Source: an uncultured Lachnospiraceae bacterium
GTDB lineage: Bacteria; Bacillota; Clostridia; Lachnospirales; Lachnospiraceae
Reading direction: 5' to 3'
DNA length: 62,358 nt
NCBI GenBank assembly: GCA_902783775.1
Contig: CACZSI010000035.1
Span: forward strand, 1-62,358
The position numbers and the translations under genes were made by a program. This document shows, one piece after another, positions 1 through 6,972 of this stretch; position 1 is the first letter of the stretch, and the number at the start of each line of letters is the position of its first letter. Below the pieces are notes generated by a model that saw only the letters and a program-made list of their open reading frames with translations, ran no database searches and was not told where the DNA came from.

Positions 1-50
1 CCCCGATACTTGTCAACTAAAAAATGAAAATTTTTTAAAACATTTTTTTA

Positions 51-74
51 TCGCCTTTTAAGGCGAGCTTTTTA
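51..74 (+). terminator. Rho-independent terminator of a gene upstream of the window
   Basis: A perfect inverted repeat (TCGCCTT / AAGGCGA, two-base loop) at 51-66 is followed by GC and a five-T run. It probably ends a gene lying to the left of the window. No coding region is visible in bases 1-231. Confidence 0.75.
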
Positions 75-231
75 TGTTATTAAGCATCAAAGTTTCACGG
101 CCTAAAAGAGGTAAAATCATATCTAAATTCCATTGATTAATTAAATGTCAGGTAGTAAAATTTTAGTATACTTTGGACGGAAGTTTTTTTAAAAATTAAT
201 TGTCGTTTTACGGTATGAAAGGTAGGAATAT

Positions 232-1386
232 ATGAGGGGCTTTAAAAGATTAACAGCTGTAATATTAATAGTTATTTTATCCATTTCTTTAGCGGGATGC
301 GATAGTTCTATGGATTTAGAAACTACTAGTGATATTGCCATTAGTGAAAGTGCGTCTAATGAAATAACGAGAGCGCGTGAAACTAAAAAAGAAAGTGCGC
401 CGTCTAAAAAGGTAGTAGCCGCTAAAAATAAAGCTGAAACTAAAAAGGTAGTTATTGAAAAAGAACACAGCGAAACTAAAAAACAGGTTAATAAAAATAA
501 GGTTAAAGTTAAGTATGCCAGCTCTAAGCTTAAGCTTTCTCAGATTCCTAATTATAAGGCGGTAAATGCGCCATATGTTAGAATCAATAATAATAAGCCG
601 ACTTTTAAAAACAGTGAAATTAAGAAAGTGTCTTTTGAAAGCTACAGTAAATTAGATAGCATTGGAAGATGTGGTGTGGCTGTGGCATCTGTGTCTAGAG
701 ATACTATGCCTAGGAGTAAGAGAGGGTCTATTAGCGAGGTACATCCTAGTGGATGGCATTCCTACAGATACAGCAGTGTGGAAGGCCAGAGCCTTTATAA
801 CAGATGCCATCTTATTGGATTTCAATTAACAGGTGAGAATGCCAATGAGCGAAATCTTATTACCGGAACCAGATATTTAAATACTGAGGGTATGTTGCCT
901 TTTGAAAATCAGGTGGCGGACTATGTTAAAAGTACCAATAACCATGTAATGTACAGAGTTACGCCGATTTATTCCGGAAATGAATTGGTGGTTCGTGGCG
1001 TTCAGATGGAAGGTTATTCCGTGGAAGATAAGGGCAGGGGAGTTTGCTTTAATGTTTATTGCTACAATGTCCAGCCGGGCATTAAGATTAATTATGCCAA
1101 TGGCACTAGTAGTGGAAAAGGCTTAATCTCCTATAGCTGGAAGTCTGGCCGGACTAGTAACTCTAAAGGTGTAAATAAATCTAATAACGCTGCTAAAAAT
1201 TCTGTAAACAATAGCTTAAAAAATAAGTCCGGCACTTATATTTTAAGCTTAGGCACGAAGAAATTTCATCGTTCTAATTGCCCATCAGTTAAACAGATTT
1301 TAGCTAAAAATAAAGGGACCTTTAACGGCAGCAGAAAGACTTTAATTGATCAGGGTTATGCTCCGTGTAAAAACTGTAATCCATAA
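232..1386 (+). CDS. Secreted DNA/RNA non-specific endonuclease lipoprotein (EndA-like)
   Basis: A 384-residue exported nuclease. The N-terminus is a lipoprotein signal ending in a lipobox (LAGC, Cys near residue 23), followed by a long Lys/Glu-rich linker (about 30-110). The central domain (about 130-290) matches the DNA/RNA non-specific endonuclease (EndA/NucA) fold: the catalytic-histidine segment reads NRCHLIGFQL, in the place of the classic DRGH, and is followed by the conserved NERNLITGTRYLN metal-binding Asn segment. The C-terminal 45 residues hold a His-x3-Cys and Cys-x2-Cys pair resembling the metal-binding module often attached to such nucleases in Lachnospiraceae. The likely role is degradation of extracellular DNA or processing of DNA during uptake; comEA and comEC lie at the far end of the window. 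A GGTAGGA ribosome site precedes the start. The family is well supported, the substrate less so. Confidence 0.85.
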   Translation: MRGFKRLTAVILIVILSISLAGCDSSMDLETTSDIAISESASNEITRARETKKESAPSKKVVAAKNKAETKKVVIEKEHSETKKQVNKNKVKVKYASSKLKLSQIPNYKAVNAPYVRINNNKPTFKNSEIKKVSFESYSKLDSIGRCGVAVASVSRDTMPRSKRGSISEVHPSGWHSYRYSSVEGQSLYNRCHLIGFQLTGENANERNLITGTRYLNTEGMLPFENQVADYVKSTNNHVMYRVTPIYSGNELVVRGVQMEGYSVEDKGRGVCFNVYCYNVQPGIKINYANGTSSGKGLISYSWKSGRTSNSKGVNKSNNAAKNSVNNSLKNKSGTYILSLGTKKFHRSNCPSVKQILAKNKGTFNGSRKTLIDQGYAPCKNCNP

Positions 1387-1395
1387 TCATAATAA

Positions 1396-1428
1396 ACACT
1401 TTGATAATAAGTGTATTATATGTATAAT
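1396..1428 (+). promoter_or_regulatory. Promoter of nadA-mnmA with an overlapping dyad
   Basis: TTGATA (1401-1406) is separated by 16 bp from TATAAT (1423-1428). A perfect inverted repeat ACACTT-N7-AAGTGT (1396-1414) covers the -35 box, a layout expected for a repressor operator. NiaR is the usual regulator of NAD genes in Firmicutes, but assigning this site to it is a guess. The dyad could instead be a weak terminator of the nuclease gene. Confidence 0.55.
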
Positions 1429-1493
1429 ATAAAAGTATAGTAATATAATATGATTTAAAATATTGACGATTTTAAAGGGAAATGGAGAAGAAA

Positions 1494-2414
1494 ATGATTA
1501 GTGATATTCAGCAGGAAATTTTAAAGTTAAAGAAGGAAAAAGATATTTGTATTTTAGCTCATGTATATCAGAATCCTGAAATACTTGAGATAGCAGATTT
1601 TACAGGAGATAGTTTTGCGCTTTCTCAGAAGGCTGCAGAGACTACTAATAAGATAGTTATTATGTGTGGTGTTAAATTTATGGCTGAGACAGTTAAAATT
1701 TTATCACCGGATAAAACAGTTTATTTAGCCAATGGCGATGCAGGTTGCCCAATGGCTGAGATGATGGATAAGGATTTGATTTCAGAGGTTAAAAAGCAGT
1801 ATGAGGATTACACTGTGGTAGCTTATATTAATACTACTAGTGAATTGAAAACTATCTGTGATGTATGTGTTACTTCATCATCTGCATATGAGATTTGTAA
1901 AAAGATTGAAAATGATAAGATTTTATTTATTCCGGATTGTAATTTAGGTGCTTGGGTAGCTAAGAAGCTTCCTGAAAAGACTTTTAAATTATTAAACGGT
2001 GGTTGTCCTACTCATGCCAGAATGTCTGCAGAGGATGTTAAGAAGGCTAAGGCTAAATGGCCTAACGCTAAATTCTTAGTTCACCCTGAGTGTAAGCCGG
2101 AGGTGGCAGAGCAGGCTGATTATGTAGGCTCAACTACAGGAATTATGAATTTCGCTAAACAAAGTTCAGATAAGGAATTTATCATAGGAACGGAGAATAG
2201 CATTGTAACACACTTACAGATGGAATGCCCTGATAAGATTTTCCATCCGCTATCTAAGGAATTTATTTGTCCTAATATGAGAATTACAACTCTTTCAGAT
2301 ATTTTAGCTTGCTGTAAGGGTGAGGGCGGATTAGAAATCACTGATGAAATTCTTTCACCTGAAACTAGAGAATTAGCGAAAAAGAGCATCGATAAGATGA
2401 TTGAACTAGGTTAA
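1494..2414 (+). CDS. nadA: Quinolinate synthase NadA
   Basis: NadA condenses iminoaspartate with dihydroxyacetone phosphate to give quinolinate, the de novo NAD precursor, using a 4Fe-4S cluster. The 306-residue product shows the family's repeated-domain structure and expected landmarks: ILAHVYQNPE near the N-terminus, SFALSQKA, an early cluster Cys in the MCGVKFMAET segment, HPECKPEV in the third domain, and a late Cys (CPNMRITTLSDI). I chose the ATG at 1494 over an in-frame ATG at 1482 because GGAGAAG (1484-1490) is well spaced only for the downstream one. mnmA follows after 30 bp with no terminator, so the two are probably co-transcribed. nadB and nadC, the usual partners, are not in this window. 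Confidence 0.95.
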   Translation: MISDIQQEILKLKKEKDICILAHVYQNPEILEIADFTGDSFALSQKAAETTNKIVIMCGVKFMAETVKILSPDKTVYLANGDAGCPMAEMMDKDLISEVKKQYEDYTVVAYINTTSELKTICDVCVTSSSAYEICKKIENDKILFIPDCNLGAWVAKKLPEKTFKLLNGGCPTHARMSAEDVKKAKAKWPNAKFLVHPECKPEVAEQADYVGSTTGIMNFAKQSSDKEFIIGTENSIVTHLQMECPDKIFHPLSKEFICPNMRITTLSDILACCKGEGGLEITDEILSPETRELAKKSIDKMIELG

Positions 2415-2444
2415 ATTTTTTAAGGTTATAAATTGGAGATTAAT

Positions 2445-3527
2445 ATGGAAAAAGCTTTAATTGCCATGAGCGGTGGCGTGGATAGTAGTGTGGCTGCAGT
2501 TCTTATGAAGGAAAAGGGATATGCGCCGATTGGAGTGACAATGAAACTCTATGATAACGAAGATATTAATATTAACAATGAGAAAACATGCTGTTCTCTA
2601 AGTGATATTGAAGATGCCAGAGCGGTGGCACTTAAGGCAGACTTTCCTTATTATGTTTTTAATTTTAAAGCTAGTTTTAAAGAAAAAGTTATAGATAAAT
2701 TCGTATCATGCTATATGTGTGGTAGAACCCCTAATCCATGTATTGATTGTAATAGATATCTTAAATTTGATGAGCTTTACAGACGTGCTAAGGAACTAGA
2801 CTGTGAGTATATTGTCACAGGTCATTATGCCAGAGTTCACTTCGATGAAGCATCAGGTAAGTACCAATTACTAAAGGGAAAAGATGATAGAAAAGATCAA
2901 AGCTATGTTCTATATCATCTTAATCAGCAGCAATTAGCCCACACTATGTTTCCTTTAGGCGAATATACTAAGGATGAAATCAGAGTAAAGGCAGAGGAGT
3001 ACGGCTTACTCAATGCCAATAAAAAGGATAGTCAGGATATTTGTTTTATTCCCGATGGAAATCATATGAATTTTATTGAGGAATTTAATAATAAAAAGAT
3101 TGGCCCGGGTAATATCTTAGATATCAATGGAAAAGTTGTGGGAAGACACAAAGGCTACTATAAGTACACCATTGGTCAGAGAAAGGGACTTAGCGTGGCT
3201 AGAACAGGAAAGAATTACGTGGTAGAGATTAAGGCTGATACCAATGAAATTGTAATTGGAAGAAATAAAGATTTATTTAAGACTACCCTTATTGCAGATT
3301 CATTTAATTGGATAAGCGGTGAAGCGCCAATTGAGCCTGTTAGAGTGCAGGCTAGAACCAGATATCATCAGGCTTTAGCTGACGCTACAGCTGAAGTTTT
3401 AGAGGATGGCAGAGTTAAGGTAGTTTTCGATGAACCCCAAAGAGCTATGACTAAGGGACAATCAGTAGTTTTATATGACGGTGAAGTAGTCGTAGGTGGC
3501 GGCGAAATCGTGGAAGTTAGTTTCTAA
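2445..3527 (+). CDS. mnmA: tRNA-uridine 2-sulfurtransferase MnmA
   Basis: MnmA thiolates U34 of tRNA-Lys, tRNA-Glu and tRNA-Gln, taking sulfur from a cysteine desulfurase relay. The 360-residue protein starts with the PP-loop ATP motif SGGVDSS (about residues 8-14). It carries the catalytic Cys in a CGRTPNPCIDCNRYLKF segment and the second catalytic Cys in SQDICFIP, with the C-terminal beta-barrel following. An ATG at 2445 preceded by GGAGA is preferred over the in-frame TTG at 2433. A strong terminator follows immediately. Its sulfur chemistry fits with the downstream cysteine genes, but those have their own promoter. Confidence 0.96.
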   Translation: MEKALIAMSGGVDSSVAAVLMKEKGYAPIGVTMKLYDNEDININNEKTCCSLSDIEDARAVALKADFPYYVFNFKASFKEKVIDKFVSCYMCGRTPNPCIDCNRYLKFDELYRRAKELDCEYIVTGHYARVHFDEASGKYQLLKGKDDRKDQSYVLYHLNQQQLAHTMFPLGEYTKDEIRVKAEEYGLLNANKKDSQDICFIPDGNHMNFIEEFNNKKIGPGNILDINGKVVGRHKGYYKYTIGQRKGLSVARTGKNYVVEIKADTNEIVIGRNKDLFKTTLIADSFNWISGEAPIEPVRVQARTRYHQALADATAEVLEDGRVKVVFDEPQRAMTKGQSVVLYDGEVVVGGGEIVEVSF

Positions 3528-3533
3528 AAGGAT

Positions 3534-3564
3534 GGAAATGTCTTTATGGCATTTCCTTTTTTTT
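3534..3564 (+). terminator. Terminator of nadA-mnmA
   Basis: GGAAATGTC / GGCATTTCC pair (one G-U) around a five-base loop, followed by eight Ts. Confidence 0.9.
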
Positions 3565-3583
3565 ATAAAATATTTAAAACCTA

Positions 3584-3635
3584 TTGACATAGTAGGAATT
3601 AAATGTTAGTATTTCCTTATCGCATATAAGCGATA
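3584..3635 (+). promoter_or_regulatory. Promoter and start-site dyad of the cysteine operon
   Basis: A consensus-like sigma-A promoter: TTGACA (3584-3589), a 17-bp spacer and TAGTAT (3607-3612). This puts the transcription start near 3618-3620. Exactly there lies an inverted repeat TATCGC-N6-GCGATA (3618-3635). It could be a repressor operator at +1 or a 5'-end hairpin of the transcript. Confidence 0.75.
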
Positions 3636-3671
3636 TATGTATTATACTAAATAGAGGAAAGGAGAGCGCAT

Positions 3672-3800
3672 ATGACTAATGTAAAAGAGAACTTTAATTA
3701 TTGTATGAGAATAATTTATTGTCAGTGCTGTAAAAAAGAAATTAACGCTAAAGAAGATATGGAGTCTCGAATGTGTTGTTGTATGAGCTCTATTAAATAA
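3672..3800 (+). CDS. Cys-rich 42-residue leader peptide upstream of cysK
   Basis: A short reading frame with a strong ribosome site (AGGAAAGGAG, 3655-3664) and an ATG at 3672 encodes 42 residues. Seven are Cys, at positions 11, 17, 19, 20, 35, 36 and 37. They sit as a CQCC cluster and a run of three consecutive TGT codons (3774-3782) five codons before the stop. It lies between a strong promoter and cysK, whose start is only 24 bp after the leader stop. The arrangement is what a cysteine-responsive leader peptide would look like: ribosome slowing at Cys codons when Cys-tRNA is scarce changes expression of the cysteine genes. No terminator hairpin is visible between leader and cysK, so control at translation or by coupling is more likely. 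The alternative is a genuine small metal-binding protein. Function is inferred from position and composition only. Confidence 0.7.
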   Translation: MTNVKENFNYCMRIIYCQCCKKEINAKEDMESRMCCCMSSIK

Positions 3801-3824
3801 TAATTAGTTTTTTAGGAGGATATT

Positions 3825-4757
3825 ATGTCAAATATATATAAGGACGCATCAGAATTAGTAGGAAAGACACCTATATTAGAATTAGGTAATTATCAGAAAA
3901 AAGAGGGCGTAGATAACGCTACTATTTTTGCTAAATTAGAATACTTTAACCCAGCTGGTTCTGTAAAGGACAGAGTAGCATTAGCTATGATCGAGGATGC
4001 AGAGGAGAAAGGTTTACTAAAACCTGGAGCTACAGTTATTGAGCCTACATCAGGTAATACAGGAATCGGCATTGCCAGTGTGGCAGCAGCTAAGGGATAT
4101 AAAGTGGTTATAACTATTCCTGAGACTATGAGTATTGAGAGAAGAAACATTATCGGTATCTACGGTGCTCAGATTGTTCTAACAGATGGAACAAAGGGAA
4201 TGAAGGGTGCTATCGAAAAGGCAGAAGAAATTAATAAAAACACACCAGGATCTATTATCCTAGGACAGTTTGATAATGAAGCTAATCCTAAAGCACATTA
4301 TAAAACTACAGGACCTGAAATCTGGAATGACTTAGATGGAAATGTAGATATCTTTGTAGCAGGTGTTGGTACTGGTGGAACAGTTACAGGTGTTGGAAAA
4401 TTCCTTAAGGAGAAAAATCCTAATGTTAAGGTTGTGGCAGTTGAGCCAGAGAGCAGCCCTGTTTTATCAGAAGGAAAATCCGGGGCACATAAAATTCAGG
4501 GAATTGGAGCAGGATTTGTGCCTAACGTTTTAGATACTGAAATATATGATGAGGTTATAACTGTATCTAATGAAGATTCATTTGCTACAGGAAAGAAGAT
4601 TGCAGCTTCAGAAGGAGTTTTAGTAGGTATTTCTTCAGGTGCGGCTTTATACGCAGCTACACAGTTAGCTAAAAGAGAAGAGAATAAAGGAAAGAATATT
4701 GTAGTATTATTACCTGATTCAGGTGACAGATACTATTCAACAGATCTTTTTAATTAA
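3825..4757 (+). CDS. cysK: Cysteine synthase A (O-acetylserine sulfhydrylase)
   Basis: This PLP enzyme makes L-cysteine from O-acetylserine and sulfide. The 310-residue protein is full length. The PLP lysine lies in NPAGSVKDR (about residue 46), the substrate-binding loop is PTSGNTGIG, and the phosphate-binding glycine loop is GVGTGGTVTG. A perfect AGGAGG site precedes the ATG. The gene is first in the operon after the Cys-rich leader frame and is followed after 32 bp by metY. The end of the protein (LLPDSGDRYYSTDLF) is typical of CysK rather than cystathionine beta-synthase, which would be longer. Confidence 0.97.
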   Translation: MSNIYKDASELVGKTPILELGNYQKKEGVDNATIFAKLEYFNPAGSVKDRVALAMIEDAEEKGLLKPGATVIEPTSGNTGIGIASVAAAKGYKVVITIPETMSIERRNIIGIYGAQIVLTDGTKGMKGAIEKAEEINKNTPGSIILGQFDNEANPKAHYKTTGPEIWNDLDGNVDIFVAGVGTGGTVTGVGKFLKEKNPNVKVVAVEPESSPVLSEGKSGAHKIQGIGAGFVPNVLDTEIYDEVITVSNEDSFATGKKIAASEGVLVGISSGAALYAATQLAKREENKGKNIVVLLPDSGDRYYSTDLFN

Positions 4758-4789
4758 TTAAATATAAATAGTAAAGGACGGTAAAAAAT

Positions 4790-6070
4790 ATGAGTAGAGA
4801 ATATAGATTTGAAACAAAGCAGTTACATGTAGGTCAGGAAAGTGCAGATGCAGTTACAGATGCTAGAGCAGTTCCTATTTATCAGACATCATCTTATGTA
4901 TTTCATAACAGCCAGCATGCAGCAGACAGATTTGCATTAAAGGATGCTGGAAATATTTATGGTAGATTAACTAACCCTACCCAGGATACTTTTGAGCAGA
5001 GAATCGCAGCCCTAGAGGGAGGCGCAGCAGCATTAGCAGTTGGTTCAGGTGCAGCAGCTATCACTTATGCTATTGAAAACATTACTAAAGCAGGTGACCA
5101 TGTAGTAGCATCTAAAAATATTTATGGTGGGACTTATAATTTATTAGCACATACATTAGTAGATTACGGAATTGAAACTACATTCGTAGACGTTAACAAT
5201 TTAGATGAGGTTCAGGCGGCTATTAAGGATAATACTAAATTAGTATTTATTGAGACATTGGGTAATCCTAGATCAGATGTAGTAGATATTGAAGCTATTG
5301 CAGATATTGCACATAAGAACGACTTACCATTAATAGTAGATAATACATTTGCCACACCTTATCTTGTTAGACCTATTGAGTACGGTGCAGATATCGTAGT
5401 TCACTCAGCTACTAAGTTTATCGGTGGACATGGAACTACTATCGGTGGTGTTATCGTAGATAGCGGTAAGTTTGATTGGACTAAGACAGATAAATATCCT
5501 GGATTAACAGAGCCTAACGCTAGTTACCACGGAATCAGTTTTGCAGAGGCAGCAGGCCCTCTAGCTTACATTATTAGAATCAGAGCTATTTTATTAAGAG
5601 ATACTGGCGCTACATTATCACCTATACATGCATTTATCTTCTTACAGGGACTTGAGACATTATCACTAAGAGTGGAGAGACATGTAGAGAATGCATTAAA
5701 GGTAGTAGAGTACTTAAATAATCACCCATTAGTAGAGAAGGTTCATCATCCATCAGTGGATGACAGCCAGAAGGAAATCTACAATAAATACTTCCCTAAT
5801 GGTGGTGGTTCCATCTTTACATTTGAGATTAAAGGCGATGAGAAGGCTGCACAGAAGTTTATTGATAACTTAAAGCTATTCTCACTATTGGCCAATGTAG
5901 CTGACGTTAAGTCACTAGTAATTCATCCTGCATCAACTACTCATGCAGAATTAAATGATGAGGAGAAGAAGGAGCAGGGTATCTATGAAAATACAGTAAG
6001 AGTTTCAATAGGTACAGAACATATTGATGATATTATAGAAGATTTAGATGAGGCATTTAAGGCTTTATAA
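4790..6070 (+). CDS. metY: O-acetylhomoserine sulfhydrylase (O-acetylhomoserine aminocarboxypropyltransferase)
   Basis: The 426-residue member of the Cys/Met-metabolism PLP family would convert O-acetylhomoserine plus sulfide into homocysteine (direct sulfhydrylation). The N-terminus (HVGQE, AVPIYQTSSYVF), the YGRLTNPTQD segment, the PLP lysine in HSATKFIGGHGTTIGG and the HPASTTHAELN segment near the end are as in MetY. Its length (about 425) favours MetY over MetB/MetC (about 380). Co-transcription with cysK means both sulfide-fixing routes would share the upstream leader. A strong terminator follows. Confidence 0.93.
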   Translation: MSREYRFETKQLHVGQESADAVTDARAVPIYQTSSYVFHNSQHAADRFALKDAGNIYGRLTNPTQDTFEQRIAALEGGAAALAVGSGAAAITYAIENITKAGDHVVASKNIYGGTYNLLAHTLVDYGIETTFVDVNNLDEVQAAIKDNTKLVFIETLGNPRSDVVDIEAIADIAHKNDLPLIVDNTFATPYLVRPIEYGADIVVHSATKFIGGHGTTIGGVIVDSGKFDWTKTDKYPGLTEPNASYHGISFAEAAGPLAYIIRIRAILLRDTGATLSPIHAFIFLQGLETLSLRVERHVENALKVVEYLNNHPLVEKVHHPSVDDSQKEIYNKYFPNGGGSIFTFEIKGDEKAAQKFIDNLKLFSLLANVADVKSLVIHPASTTHAELNDEEKKEQGIYENTVRVSIGTEHIDDIIEDLDEAFKAL

Positions 6071-6123
6071 AATATAATAGTTAAGATTATAGTCTTTTAT
6101 AAGACCACTAAATTTAGAATTTT

Positions 6124-6160
6124 GAGACGACCTTGGAGTACACTTTGGTCGTCTCTTTTT
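6124..6160 (+). terminator. Terminator of the cysK-metY operon
   Basis: Perfect 9-bp stem GAGACGACC / GGTCGTCTC with a 14-base loop, followed by five Ts. Confidence 0.92.
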
Positions 6161-6246
6161 GTTATCCACGACGAGCCAAGTGAAAATTAATTTTTTAACA
6201 ATCTTTATTACTAAATGCCTGTATTGCTTGCAATTAGCATACTTAA

Positions 6247-6323
6247 TTTACATTGTGTAAAATTAATAGTGGTGTAAAAAGTCTTTACAAGATTATAGAA
6301 AAGCGTTATTATACATATGTAAA
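6247..6323 (+). promoter_or_regulatory. tetR promoter with repeated TTTACA/TGTAAA half-sites
   Basis: The -35 TTTACA (6284-6289) and -10 TATTAT (6307-6312) are 17 bp apart. The half-site TTTACA or its complement TGTAAA occurs five times: 6247-6252 and 6256-6261 (inverted, 3-bp gap), 6273-6278 and 6284-6289 (inverted, 5-bp gap, covering the -35) and 6318-6323. A palindrome TACATATGTA (6312-6321) overlaps the -10. These are plausible operators for the adjacent TetR-type regulator. Confidence 0.65.
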
Positions 6324-6347
6324 AATTTTTTATAAGGAGGAAATATT

Positions 6348-6914
6348 ATGGCAAACTCAAACATTACAAGAAATGCATTGGCAGCTAGTTTAAAAGAATT
6401 AGCACAGGAAAAATCTATTGTTAAAATTACAGTAGGTGAAATTTCAGAAAGATGTGGTGTAAACAGACAGACTTTCTATTATCATTTTAAGGATAAGGGA
6501 GAATTAATTTCTTGGTACTTTAACAAGCAGTTAATCACACCTTTAACAACAGACTTAAGTACAGATAACTGGATCAATAGATTAATCGAGATGTTCCACT
6601 TAATGTATAAGGATAAAGAATTTATCTGCAGCATCGTTAAGGATTGTGAGCAGTATTTCTCAGATAATTTATTAAAGATCTTAGATAACATTATCACAAA
6701 GTCATCTTCAGAGAATGAATTAAAAATCGTTGGTGATGAGTGTGAGAAGAAGGTATTATCTAGATTCTTAGCACATGGTATCACAGGTATCGTTATCGAT
6801 TGGATTAAGGCTGGTATGCCATTAGACGAGGATGATGGAAAAACTGTTATCACAAATATTATCAGAAATATGGATACAATTAAGGCTATCTTAGAAAACC
6901 ATGTAGAAGACTAA
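6348..6914 (+). CDS. TetR/AcrR-family transcriptional regulator
   Basis: The 188-residue protein has a TetR-type N-terminal helix-turn-helix (about residues 8-52): KITVGEISERCGVNRQTFYYHFKDKGELISWYF is split over the recognition helix and the YYHF signature. The C-terminal ligand domain is short and resembles the TetR_C subgroup found with DhaS-like and efflux regulators. A strong AGGAGG site precedes the ATG. It lies directly upstream of the lipoprotein/MMPL pair and its own promoter carries several dyads, so it probably represses itself and the transport genes. The ligand is unknown. Confidence 0.9.
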   Translation: MANSNITRNALAASLKELAQEKSIVKITVGEISERCGVNRQTFYYHFKDKGELISWYFNKQLITPLTTDLSTDNWINRLIEMFHLMYKDKEFICSIVKDCEQYFSDNLLKILDNIITKSSSENELKIVGDECEKKVLSRFLAHGITGIVIDWIKAGMPLDEDDGKTVITNIIRNMDTIKAILENHVED

Positions 6915-6972
6915 AATTTAATTGTAAAAAATGTGTTGAAAAAAACTATTAAATGAATAGAAGGTGAGAATT

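Noticed and set aside
1482..1493. Upstream ATG for nadA
   Set aside because: The AAGGGA before it is too close; GGAGAAG fits the ATG at 1494.
3565..3830. SAM or other known riboswitch upstream of cysK-metY
   Set aside because: No multi-helix aptamer or terminator/antiterminator pair is visible; the interval is filled by the Cys-rich frame.
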